A stretch of 64,000 nt of DNA from Lotus japonicus (taxonomy: Eukaryota; Streptophyta; Magnoliopsida; Fabales; Fabaceae): assembly GCF_012489685.1 (NCBI RefSeq), contig NC_080042.1, positions 27,595,158 to 27,659,157 of the forward strand, in the 5' to 3' direction. The first letter of the stretch is position 1. The number at the start of each line of letters is the position of its first letter. Below the pieces are notes generated by a model, which made no database searches, was not told where the DNA came from, and was given only the letters and a program-made list of their open reading frames with translations. A program made the translations under genes and the position numbers. This document shows positions 31,854 through 42,469 of this stretch, piece after piece.

Positions 31854-32545
31854 TGTAAGACCTGGATTTTCAGAACAAGCTAATTTCCGACTCACGCGTA
31901 GAATCAGTGTAAGCGTGACAGGAGATTGATATTTGAGGAAGATTAATGAAGAAGAAAGTTCAGGAATTGCTTGAGGAATGTTGTGTAGTCGTTTTCGGAG
32001 TTAGTGCGAGTCGTCTGCACACTTGCCTTAGGGCGAGCGTGTCCAGAATAGGCTATTTCGCTCTTAAAGCAACGTTTTGAGTGAGATTTCGAACTCTCGG
32101 AAAATTTAAAGATTCTCTTTATTTTTCCATCGACCAGCGTTTCATTTCGGAACTCTGGACTGTACGCACGATAGGTTTCACTTTCCGGAAGCTCGACGAC
32201 TCTAATTTCTTTGCTTCGAAACCTTAGTTTTGAGCGATGGATGAACACTTTTTCTATTCGGGACTTCTAACGAAGATTCCGTCCGCGTTGCCAGACTTGT
32301 TTCGACGTTTCCAATCTTTCTTCAGTAGGAAGTTTTGTCGTTTGAGCATCACAGCAAAAAAGTAGTTTTTCGGGACAGACTAACTTACACCGCTTTTGGC
32401 GTTTTGGATATCGTTTTTCCCAAATCCTAGATATTTGTTTTGAGTTCTGGAATTCTGACGCCAGAATCTCTCTTAGAATTTCTCGGTGAACGTGCTGCAA
32501 AAATCGGAATCGCGAAATTTTCATTTTCCCGCGATTTCACCCGCC

Positions 32546-32553
32546 TATAAATA
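32546..32553 (+). promoter_or_regulatory. TATA box of family A solo LTR
   Basis: TATAAATA in the same CCCGC-rich context as 4853-4860. Confidence 0.7.
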
Positions 32554-34033
32554 GCGCGAAAAAGCAAAAATCCTCTCATTTTGCTCCTTTGAGGCCGCGA
32601 GTTCTAGGGGGAGAGGAGGAGGAGAGATTTTCGCGAAACCTTGACCAATCTTCGTGCAGTTCGTCCCTACTTCTAGGTATCGAGGTAACTAACACGAATC
32701 CTACCTCTGATTACTGTTTCTGCTGAGTTTCTGAAGTCGTTTCTGTGCTCACAGTTTTGAGCTTTTTCTAAAATTGTCTGATTTCTTCGATTTCTTGCTT
32801 GTGTTATGTTCTCTAGGTTCCCAAGAGCCTAAAACCTCTGTCAGTAAACTCTGATTGTGATCCAGTTGACAGGGATCTGAAAAACTGATTCAAAATCCTT
32901 TTTGTCTCACATTTCGAAACTTTATTGTCGAAAAGCTATAATCTGACTTCGTGCCTTTAGGATTTGTTGTCACGGATGTCATGAGGATCGTTGCTGTCAA
33001 ATTTGTTTTCAGAATTGATAACTTTGAAGTTTTGAGCCTTTATTTTGGACCAAAATGCCCCTGGATAGCCGTATTTCGACCCGAATGTCCGAAAATTGTT
33101 CTGACAGTTTCTTTGCCTGAGTTTTACCCTAAAACTACCTTGGAAACAGATTTGATCGAAGAAAAAGAGCCGAAGCCCTTTTTCCTTTGAGGCCGTGGGC
33201 TATTTCCTTTAGGGGGGGAGTTTTTCGTTTTCGAAAACTTGTCTTTTCGTACCCGGATGTCGTATTCTGAAGCTTTAATGCTTTGTCTATCGTTTATGTA
33301 TTGTATTGCGATCGAAATAATCGATTTTGTGTGGATTCTGCTTTGTTTTTCCTCCGAGGTTCAGTTGAAGGAACTTTGGAAGTTTCAAGGCATTCCTGTG
33401 AAGGAGATTTGATTTGCGAAGCTGGATCAGCTCGAGGTTAGGGCAACTTACTATACTAGCTATGATTGCATGATAGGCGTCGATCAATTCGACTTATGCT
33501 TTACTATGATATTGATTATGATGATGGTTTATTGTTATGAATGTTTTTATAACTTATGATGTTGATGTTGTGATGAATTGAGCGTTTTGACGCAACTTCG
33601 GAGTGGAGATTCATTGATCTGGTGATCTTTGATATTTCGGGTTGGATGAACAACCCTAGGCAAGTTCAAACGAGGGGTTTGAGACTTAGCCATTTGTTGG
33701 GATCCGTTGGTTTACTTAGACTTTCCCCGGGAAACTTCTTTTGGGTGGTTGGTTTTTGGAAAACCTAGAATGAATAGAATTTTGAAAACTAGAGACTTTG
33801 GGAGACTTAGACTTTGAGAAATAAACTCATAACCTGACTAATTCAATTCGAAACGTTTTTACTAAATGAATAATCATAGGAGAACTAAAGGGGAAAATAT
33901 TTACGAAAGACGGGGAAAAGTCGACCTTTGTTGTGGGTTTGGAGAGTTATCGGAATTGGGAAAAGCCACTAAGGTGAGCTATGGTGATGATTGAAAGTCA
34001 CCGAGTACTCTAGTACTCTTGGGAGGGTTGTTC

Positions 34034-34245
34034 GAGTCGTGTTGTATTGACCGACACTGACTCTGGCTTTGATTTTGGGTTATCTTGTTGTTGGAGCCGT
34101 GTTGTATTGACCGACACTTAGTGCTCTTGTTGTTTGGGCTGTGTTGTATTGACCGACACTTGACCCTTGTGTATTCTGTGGGTGGAGTTGTGTTGTATTG
34201 ACCGACACTTACTCCGAGTTGTGTTGTATTGACCGACACTAACTC
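34034..34245 (+). other. Stem-loop array H1 (5 units), family A
   Basis: The inner stem GTGTTG/CGACAC around TATTGAC is constant. Outer arms are GAGTC/GACTC, GAGC/GCTC, GGG/CCC, GGAGT/ACTCC and GAGTT/AACTC. The first and last differ by a C-G for T-A exchange in the same stem position. Confidence 0.8.
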
Positions 34246-34332
34246 ATGGGTTTGTTGTGAGCTTGAGTTGTGAGCTAAACACTTTCGTGGTAAGGACGAT
34301 TCGTTGTTTGGCTAACCATATTGCATCAATCG

Positions 34333-34560
34333 GGTGAATAACGGGAATGGTTCACCTGTGCATATCATGGTGAATAACGGGAATGGTTCACCTTGCATAA
34401 ATGATGAATAACGGGAATGGTTCATCATATGGTGAATAACGGGAATGGTTCACCAAGGATGAATAACGGGAATGGTTCATCCAGGATGGATAACGGGAAT
34501 GGTCCATCCATAGTGAAGAACGGGAATGCTTCACTTGTGGCGAACGGGAACGCGTCACAA
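34333..34560 (+). other. Stem-loop array H2 (8 units), family A
   Basis: Same design as 6590-6818. At 34484-34509 arms GGATGGAT/GTCCATCC flank the constant loop, whereas the equivalent unit in the other solo LTR has GGATGAAT/GTTCATCC: an A-T pair replaced by G-C. The last unit has TTGTGGCG/CGTCACAA, fully paired with one G-T, where the other copy has a mismatch. Confidence 0.85.
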
Positions 34561-34661
34561 ATCCGGATCATATTGTGCATTTCACGCATACATTCATTCT
34601 GACTTGAATTGTGTGCTGTTTGTTTATTGAAGCATTGTTAGAGCCATAACATGCTAGGATT

Positions 34662-34664
<3 letters not shown>

Positions 34665-34715
<51 letters not shown>
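34665..34715. repeat. TA dinucleotide microsatellite
   Basis: About 25 TA units lie between the hairpin array and the shared LTR block. Confidence 0.95.
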
Positions 34716-34717
<2 letters not shown>

Positions 34718-35539
34718 ACATATATCTATACCCCCTATCACATGTTGAGTGTATATCTACTTATTTCCGTGAGTTGACCCTAGCGCCTTGGCTTTGTTTG
34801 TATGTTTGTGTTTGGGCGGTCTGCCTGTTGCCAGATGTCGATGGCCGACTGGTGTTCGATGGTCTCTCCCTCGGGGGGGATCAGGTATGAGCTTGTGGAC
34901 CGTGCTGCCCCCACCGCTTGGGTGATCGATGTTGTGGGTCATCGGGCGACGTACCGGGGAAGGGTCATGGAGGACCGGACTGACGAGCGTGGACATCTGA
35001 CGAAAGGAGTTCTACGACGCATGGAGCTGAGCTTCAACTTGCCGACTTCAGTTCGCTGGGGACTCGGTACTGGAAGGGTAGGTTTAGGCAGGCGTCATAT
35101 TTTGTGTAGAGCTCTGATTCGTTTTGCTTTTGGGACAGGGTAGGTTCCCGACGCATGACTTGTCGTGTGGTGCTCTTGCTGAGGGATCACAGTGAGTTAG
35201 TCGGACCATAGGGGTCTTTGCTTAGGCCATTTTGAGGCCGACTTTCTACTAATGGATTGTAATTACAACTTTCTTACTCACACTTATGGATCTGTATATA
35301 TTTGCCTACGGGCACACTACTTTGGAGTCACTGCGAGTGTGCGGGACGTGGAAGTGCAGCTGAGGCTGTACAAGTTTATATTTGATGTATATTGGTTAGT
35401 TTAGTGGTTGGGTTATGTCTTTATTTTCTATCGCTTTATTTAAAAGGAATCAAACGAAAAAAAAAAATTACCTGTTTTCCGCGTAAAGTTTATTTTTGGT
35501 TACTAAGGTGGAACCTGGAAATCGGGGTGTTACATAACT

Positions 35540-35796
35540 CCTCCATTCAGAACTTATTCAAATTCAAACACATTCAAAGAGTTTTAAGAAAGGAATGGGT
35601 CCCTCCCTTTAAGCCCTTCATGCGCCACATGCACACACACACACCACTTGAAGTGGTTTAAACACACTAAAATAAAATTCAGCAACATAATGCATTTGGA
35701 CCCAGCTTATTCAATTGGTCATATGCATATTTATTGAAATAAAATAAACTAAGAATAAAAGACCCTTTTGCTTCTCATCTCTTTGGTTCTCCTCAG
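35540..35796. other. Remainder of unassigned LTR and probable FRS intron
   Basis: Noncoding DNA between the TAACT repeat and the FRS exon. It includes an ACACAC run at about 35632 and ends CTCTTTGGTTCTCCTCAG, a good 3' splice site. The boundary between LTR and intron was not found. Confidence 0.4.
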
Positions 35797-36113
35797 GAAC
35801 AATCTGCCGAAAATGGAGAGGAAGAAGTCCATGTCAGTTTAGGTAACAATGTGCCTGATTCGCCTGAAAATAGTGCACATTATGAGGAAATGGGTGGTTC
35901 CACTGGAGTTGAGGAAGAGGACGATGATGGTGATGTGTATGAGAAGAACATTTTAGATTTGAAAAAAAATAATATAATGGGGATGGAATTCGATTCTGAA
36001 GAGGATGCAATTATGATCTATGAAAGATATGGTCAGTGTTATGGTTTTGGTGTAAGGAAAGACAATGTCTATCGTGGTTCGCAAGGTTGCATTGTTACTC
36101 GTCAACTGGTCTG
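35797..36113 (+). pseudogene. FAR1-related (FRS) gene fragment, N-terminal part
   Basis: FRS proteins are transcription factors derived from Mutator-like transposases. After the splice acceptor at 35795-35796 the frame is open to 36113. An acidic linker (STGVEEEDDDGDVYEKN) precedes the start of the FAR1 DNA-binding domain: GMEFDSEEDAIMIYERYGQC, then YGFGVRKDN and IVTRQLVC, which includes the first Cys of the zinc-binding set. The retroelement block at 36114 cuts it there. The rest of the domain, the MULE core and the SWIM finger are not in the window. It could be a host FRS gene or a MULE remnant; I favour a disrupted FRS gene. Confidence 0.7.
36109..36113. repeat. Candidate left TSD, GTCTG
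   Basis: The five bases before the TG of block A. The partner should lie beyond the window. Confidence 0.35.
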
Positions 36114-37128
36114 TGTAACACCCTGATTTCCGGGTGTCACTTTAGTAACCAAAAATAAACTTTACGCGGAAAAGAGGTAATTTTTTTCCGATTGATTCCT
36201 TTTTAAATTAAAGCGATAGAAAATAAAGACATAACCCAACAACTAAAGTAACCGATGTACACCCAAATATAAACATGTACAGCCTCAGCTGCACTCCCAC
36301 GTCACACGCATTCGCAGTGACTCCAAAGTAGTGTGCCCGTAGGCAAATATATACAGATCCAGAAGTGTGAGTGAGAAAATTATAAGTACAATCCACGAGA
36401 AGAAAGTCGGCCTCAAAATGGCCTAAGCAAAGACCCCTATGGTTCGACTGACTCACTGTGATTCCTCAGTAAGAGAACCACACAAAAAGTCATGCGTTGG
36501 GAACCTACCCTGTCCCAAAAGCAAAACAAATCAGAGCTCTACACAAAATATGACGCCTGCCTAAACCTACCCTTCCAGTACCGCTCAAAGCTCCTCCTCC
36601 TCATCCTCGTCACTCGGCGAGTAGCTGTCAACGTCGGTGTCGGAGTCAGAGTCCAAGTCCACAGCGAACTGAAGTCAGCAAGTTGAAGCTCAGCTTCATG
36701 CGTTGTAGCACTCCTTTCGTCAGACGTCCACGCTCGTCAGTCCGGTCCTCCATGACCCTTCCCCGGTACGTCGCCCGATGACCCACAAGATAGATCACCC
36801 AAGCGGTGGGGGCATGTCGATCAACCAGCTCAAACCTGATCCCCGCCGAGGAAGAGACCATCGAAACCCAATCCACCGTCAACATCTGGCAGCAGGCCGA
36901 CCGCCCAAACACAAACAAGAAACCAAAGCCAAGGCGCTAGGGTCAACTCACGGAATAAAGTAGATATACACTCAACATGTGACATGGGGTATAGATATAT
37001 ATGTTGATATATACATATAAATAATCCTAGCATGTTATTGGCTCTAACAATGCTTCAAAAAATCAAACAACACACAATTCCAGTAAGAGTGAATGTATGC
37101 GTGAAATGCAATCAATATGATCCGGATT

Positions 37129-37302
37129 GTGAAGCATTCTCGTTCTTCACTAGTGAAGCATTCCCGTTCTTCACTCTTGGTGAACCATTCCCGTTATTCA
37201 CCGCATGATGAAGCATTCCCGTTCTTCATCAAAAGATACATTGGTGAACCATTCCCGTTATTCACCAAATGATGCAATGGTGAACCATTCCCGTTATTCA
37301 CC
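37129..37302 (-). other. Stem-loop array H2 (6 units), reverse
   Basis: Read on the minus strand the loop is AACGGGAATG (one AACGAGAATG), with arms GTGAAG/CTTCAC, GATGAAG/CTTCATC and GGTGAAT/GTTCACC. Block B has eight units. Confidence 0.8.
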
Positions 37303-37392
37303 AAATGATGCATGATGCAATATGGTTAGCCAAACATCGAATCGTCCTCACAACACAAGTGTTTAGCTGAAAACCCAATATCAAAAACCCAA

Positions 37393-37615
37393 GAGTTAGT
37401 GTCGGTCAATACAACACAACTCGGAGTTAGTGTCGGTCAATACAACACAACTCCCACAACCAAAACCTAGAGTTAGTGTCGGTCAATACAACACAACTCG
37501 AATAACCAAACCCAAAGTCAAAACCCAGAGTTAGTGTCGGTCAATACAACACAACTCGAATAACAAAACCCAAAGTCAAAACCCAGAGTTAGAGTCGGTC
37601 AATACAACACAACTC
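37393..37615 (-). other. Stem-loop array H1 (5 units), reverse
   Basis: Minus-strand units GAGTT-GTGTTG-TATTGAC-CGACAC-T-AACTC, more uniform than in the solo LTRs. Confidence 0.8.
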
Positions 37616-37821
37616 GAATAATAAGAGTACTAGAGTACTCGGTGACTTTCAATCATCACCGTAGCTCACCTCAGTGGCTTTCCCCAATTCCCAGTAACTT
37701 CAAGACTTGACGACTTTTCCCCGTCTTTCGCAATCATTTTCCCCTTTAGGTTCCCTATGGTTCATTCAATAATGGTAACGTTTTAATTTGAATTAGTCAG
37801 GTTATGAGTTCATTCAATAAT

Positions 37822-37990
37822 GACAACTCCAAGTCGTGCGTAGGGTAATCCTTCTCATGGATCTTCAACTGTCGCGAAGCATAAGCTATCACTCTTTTCC
37901 CTTGCATCATCACGTAGCCCTAGTCTCTTCGCGCACTTCTCAGATATAAACGAATGTGTAGCACCCGAATCAAATAACACAATCACTCAA
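37822..37990 (-). pseudogene. Protease fused to RNase H remnant
   Basis: On the minus strand VLFDSGATHSFISEKCAKRL (aspartic protease active site) runs straight into [20 protein letters not shown] (RNase H), so the whole RT is deleted. The partner copy is at 58292-58455. Confidence 0.85.
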
Positions 37991-38180
37991 TTTTAAGTAT
38001 CACGACAATGATACCAATCACAAACAATCAGCTAACAACTTAGCACACAAGTTCTACCCAAATCTCACCGCGGAAACATAGAAATCACTTCTACCCAAAA
38101 CAAAACACAACCGAGTTCACAAAACTCGCGTGTCCCAAACCCTAGTGCTCTAGTTCTCAACCGGAGCTCTTATACTACAA
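37991..38180 (-). other. Leader and altered primer site of C-related element
   Basis: Noncoding leader with a reverse PBS at 38166-38177. Block B reads GCTCTGATACTA (primer-site TAGTATCAGAGC), one change from the usual site; block A has a further change. Confidence 0.65.
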
Positions 38181-40872
38181 TGTAACGCCCCGATTCCTCG
38201 AGTGTCACACAGTAACCCAAACGTCACAAGTTCCATAAAGAATTTTCGTCGATTCAATTATTAATCTTTAATTAATGACAAACGTTCAATTTTACGAAAC
38301 TCTTGAAACTTAACCTTTTCAAAAACATGCAGAAGTAATCAACATCGCAAAACCTTTTAAATAACCAACTGAAATAAGTATGAAACATACGTCTAAAACC
38401 AAAGTAAATTACATCAAAATTTGATTATCCAAAATGAAAACAAAGTAAATTGTTCAATGCCCCAATCTCGGTAACTCTCAACCCAAAAAGAAAATAAATG
38501 TCTCTCAACCCAAACCCTATTCCTTGATCTCTTCCTCTTCCTCTTCTTCCCCTTCCTCAGAAGTGTAGTCGTCATCCGGTAATGGCTCGATGGTGAACTA
38601 CCTCAGCAAACGGTTCCTCAGACTTCGATAAATTTCGCACTTCTGCTGGAAGTATTGATTGACTAACAATCTAAAGAAACTCTGGGCCTTCAGCTCGTCT
38701 TCACTTAGGTTCTCCAAGATCCAAGGCTCCCCTTGCAGCGGTGAAAGCTCCTCCTCTTTCATCTCAGTCTTCGGCAGGTCCTCTGGTTCCACCGATGGTT
38801 CACTCTTCTCTACCAACATATCCTCAAACGGATCTGACTCCGACTCTGCCTCTAAGTTGGAAGATTGCTCTGATTCCAAGTCCGAAGGTGTTTGGAAGCG
38901 ATAGGGTGTGAACGGTAGTTCCACCCTTCCAGTGTGCAGTCGAGATTCAATCCATTCTCCCTTTTCGTGGGTGCACCGAAGAGTAGCATTTTCGACGTAG
39001 ATCCGGCGGACCTAGTGCGCGTCGGTCACCCAAGTCTCATCCGTGTGCTCGTCACGGAGTGTTAGTTCCCAAGAATGCACCGCATTCCTTGTCAGAGTCA
39101 TCTGCCCCCCCCCCCCACCAAAACAAACAAATAACAGATAATAGAGGGTCAGTTCCCATGCATAAGTCACAAATAAAACAGTTCATGATACTCATACAAT
39201 GAAAAATCGGTCTAATATTCTCACATCTAGAGTTAGCAACCCTAAAGTTCAGTAGTCAATCCACAAGTTCTCAAGGAGATCAACACAATCAATCCTTATC
39301 CCATGACTAAATCATGGTTATGACGTGGAGACCAACACAGTCGATCCACAAATTCTCCCTCGTGTGCAAGCAATCGTTTGTCTCTAACGGCACCATCGTT
39401 CTCATGGTCCATAGCCTGTACCCTAGCACAATAGCCATATCATTCACTACTTGCAAGCGAAGTTCGCATCTCTATGTTTGGCTACCAACATTATAATTTA
39501 GAAGTAAACCAATAACCATCATGCATAGCATATCAATGAGAGAGTAGGGTTTACCCCCATCCTTGCCAAAATAGAAAATTTGTCAAAAATCCCCCATCAC
39601 ATAAACAAGGTCAAACGCCTAACCTTAGGGAGCATTAGGGTTCGGCCAAATATCATCAATTTATCAAACTATCATGTCATCATACTTCTGTACAAATCAT
39701 GTATAAAAATCCAACAACTATCATCAACTCATATGCATAGACAAGAGACAAAAATATCCACGCACGCCTAGCCCTAAACAAATTTAGGGTTTCGGCCATA
39801 CCATATCTAGAGCATCATTAAGACTTGTTATCATGCCTCATCATACAACTCATAAAAAATCCAGCAAGCTTTCCATCAAATTCATCACACATAACTAATC
39901 TTTAACGCGTGGTATAAACTATCAACATAGATTCGAGGGTAAGCATCAAGTTTGGCATGATTTCGCCTAAAATTTTTCATAGATCATGGCATCAAACCTT
40001 TAGAGAAGGTAAAAACAGAAACTTGGCCCTAAAGCATGTTCAAGAAAAGCTCCACTCATCTTACAAAGGTTTTACATGTTAAAGAGACAACATATCATCA
40101 ATCATACAAGGTTTTGCACTAATGGTTGAAGAAGATGATACAGTCTCCTCCCTTGCCTTGCTTTTCAAGAACCTCCTTCTTCTTCCTTGCTTCATCTTAC
40201 TCGCGCGTCCCTCTCTCTTTCTCTCTCTCTCGGCGGCTCTCTCTCTTTCTCTCTTTCTCTCTCAAAAACCCTTTTTCTTTTCTTGTAGAAGACTTATGTG
40301 AATGGGTGTGTGTGTGTTGTGCCTTTCTATTTCAGCTCTTTCACTTGAAAAAGTAAAGAAAAATACTTCCCCCTCTGAACTTCAAAACCGGCGGCCAACC
40401 AAGCCCAACAACTAGGGTTTTCCAAACTTTTTTTATCCTATCTCACCAATATTTGAAAATAAAAATAAATCCTCACCTTTTTCGAATAAAAAACTGAATT
40501 ATAAAATAAATAATAAAAGAATAACTCCCCTTCTATAAATAAAACCCCAATCTTTGCATTTAAACCAGATTTTCCCCTCAAATTAAGCAAAACAAATCAA
40601 ATGAGATCTTCCCATATCTCTTTCTTTCAAGAACTCAGCCAACACTCCCCTTGGCACCCAAGAATTCGCCAATCATCAACTTGAGGTCAAAACCTCACAC
40701 ACTAATTTGCTTTCACACACTCAAATATTATTATTTCAAAAATAATAATATTTTCACACATTTCCTGCAAAATTCCACACGCATATCCCTCAAGAAATTC
40801 ATTAATCACTGAAAATTCACACTTATTATTTATTCAAAGTAAATAATAATATCATAAAAATAGGGTCTTACA
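38181..40872 (-). repeat. C-related LTR, reverse, 2692 bp
   Basis: It begins TGTAACGCCCCG and ends GGGTCTTACA. Read on the minus strand it starts TGTAAGACCC and ends CGGGGCGTTACA, like family C. It has a C run at about 39104-39115 and a hairpin array at 39273-39420. Its small C/T-rich repeats (40200-40265) are low complexity. Confidence 0.8.
39273..39420 (-). other. Stem-loop array H4-like, C-related LTR
   Basis: Two minus-strand units: GTGGA/TCCAC around a 15-base loop (39325-39349) and AAGGA/TCCTT around a related loop (39273-39297). Inside, GAC/GTC becomes GAT/ATC around the constant TGTGTTG. Two stem levels thus change in pairs. Near 39395-39415 a CCAT/ATGG hairpin with loop GAGAACG matches one in family C. 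Confidence 0.7.
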
Positions 40873-41739
40873 TAAGGAATGAGAGATTGTAACGCACAAC
40901 ATACCTGCAGTGTAGAACATGTCACATGCAGATTACAATTGTAATAAATAGCATATCTGAGTTATATTTCATTTTTTCACGAAATTATGTTTTTCAAATT
41001 GGTATCAATTTATTGTATTCGCAATGCATATTACAACTATAATAAATAACATACATGTTATCAGTTTCAATGTCTTTTTTCTTGTTTACAATGCATGTTT
41101 GCTTTCTTCTATACTGCGGGTAGCCAAGTAGCCTTCTTCGTGAATAGTGGTGGTGTAAACCGTATGACATAGTATTCACTAACCAAACAAAAGTCCTGCA
41201 AATTAAAACAAAAAAGTACAATTATATCTGAGCCAATACAAAAGAGATAGGACAATTTCATAAAAAAATAGGTAAGATTAAACCTTCCCCATATCGTGTA
41301 GAACAACAAAGTTTAGTGAAGCTATGGATCAAAAGATACATAATTGCAGGGAAAAGATTAAATCAATAGTATGGAAGAATTTTTTTTGTGCTGGAACTGT
41401 TATGAAGTTGATGTGTTTTATGACACAAAGTGTATGAAAAAGACGCAATTTTTGAAAATTTTAATTGTTTTTAAAAGATAAAATGGCAGATTAATCTTTA
41501 AAAGTCTTATTTTGAAAGACTATAAATTTTGATTATAGCTCTGATATTAAGTAAATATATCCATTCTAAATATAGTACTACATTCGCTCCTTATTAACTG
41601 TTCACATTGATGAAAACAAAAATTGTTGCTATATATTTGTCCACTTGGAGTTTCAAGATAGCATTAAATGGTGTTTTTCCAAGAAATGTCATTAGAGGAA
41701 CAATAAATGAGAAAATATAAAATACATTCTAAAGTGTTC
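40873..41739. other. Unassigned AT-rich DNA
   Basis: No ORF, LTR end or RNA gene that I can support. The same sequence is at 61383-62260. Confidence 0.4.
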
Positions 41740-42469
41740 CATCCAAGAACATAGAGATGAGGTATGGTACCTTGAATGAAAGGATCGTGATGCGAGAATC
41801 TAGAGAGAATTTAGAGCGTAACCGCTTAGAGATAGAGAGTAACCGAATTTCAAGCTTTTATTTCTCAAATGAGCTAAGAGTCCCCTTACAATTGGTAACC
41901 ACCCCCTATTTATAGGCGTGGGGTTGGGCCTAGCGCCCCTAACCGCCCTTAGTGGGCCAGCTGGGCCTCTAGAGGAGGCTCAAACTCTCTGGCTCACTCA
42001 CTGCCCTGGGTCAGGCGCACCTGGGCGAGGGCCCCTGGGTCTCGCCCAGTCCACAATACACCGAGCTCGAAGCATGAGAGGTAAGAGTGTCTTAATAATC
42101 AAAACTAACCAATGCCAAAGCCTAGTGATCAAGAATGATTGCCAACATGGCATAGTAAGTAAAGCTAAAGCTAATTTCTGATTCCCTTCACGAGCCTTTC
42201 CGAGTCCACGAGTCCACAGGTAGACTTGTGGCGACGATGCTTGGTTCCCTTGCCCGACTCCAGCTGCAATCGCTGTAATGATTTTTATTTAATGCACCAC
42301 TCCTACTTCCCGAAATACGCGTCTTTCCCCAACAATCATTTCATCCTACCATCTTAGGTCACAACTCCTTACTTAACTACGAACCACCTCCTTCCTTCTC
42401 TATTGCCCCATTCCTCACTGCCTACTACCCTCATACTCCTCCCGGCTCTCACATCAGCTTCTCCTGACA
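41740..42469 (-). repeat. Promoter-bearing LTR-like segment, possibly Tat-type
   Basis: Read on the minus strand it starts TGTCAGGAGAAGC, has CTATAAATAGG (TATA at 41907-41914) and then AATAAAAGC. The right end CTGACA (42469) is followed by ACCCCG and LTR D. It may be the 5' (U3) end of the LTR of the Tat-type element whose internal DNA is at 55003-56519. The left edge is uncertain. Confidence 0.45.

Larger units (their letters stand above)
31854..35534 (+). repeat. Solo LTR, family A, 3681 bp
   Basis: It starts TGTAAGACC and ends GGGTGTTACA between TAACT repeats, with no internal region. It is similar throughout to 4162-7763. TATA is at 32546-32553, arrays H1 at 34034-34245 and H2 at 34333-34560. 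An expanded TA repeat lies at 34665-34715, where the other copy has only a few units. Confidence 0.9.
36114..37810 (-). repeat. Family A LTR, truncated, reverse
   Basis: It begins TGTAACACCCTG (reverse of the LTR 3' end) and matches family A LTRs up to GGTTATGAGTT. It lacks the promoter half. H2 (6 units) is at 37129-37302 and H1 (5 units) at 37393-37615. The junction at 37808-37821 is a second copy of the 14-base word found at 37761-37774. Confidence 0.85.

Noticed and set aside
34417..34602. Repeated NGNGS/NGNAS peptide frames across the H2 arrays (also 45947-46177 and 52389-52586, minus)
   Set aside because: The peptide is the translation of the constant loop. The frame is broken in the LTR at 4162-7763 and in both block copies, so coding is unlikely.
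38598..38924. Glu/Ser-rich minus-strand ORF in both blocks (also 59067-59393)
   Set aside because: Open in both because the blocks are recent copies. No domain recognised, and it lies inside an LTR; not enough to call a gene.
41918..42181. GC-rich ORF near the LTR-like promoter (and minus frame at 62503-62856)
   Set aside because: Overlaps the TATA region on the other strand and is not kept in the same frame in both copies.
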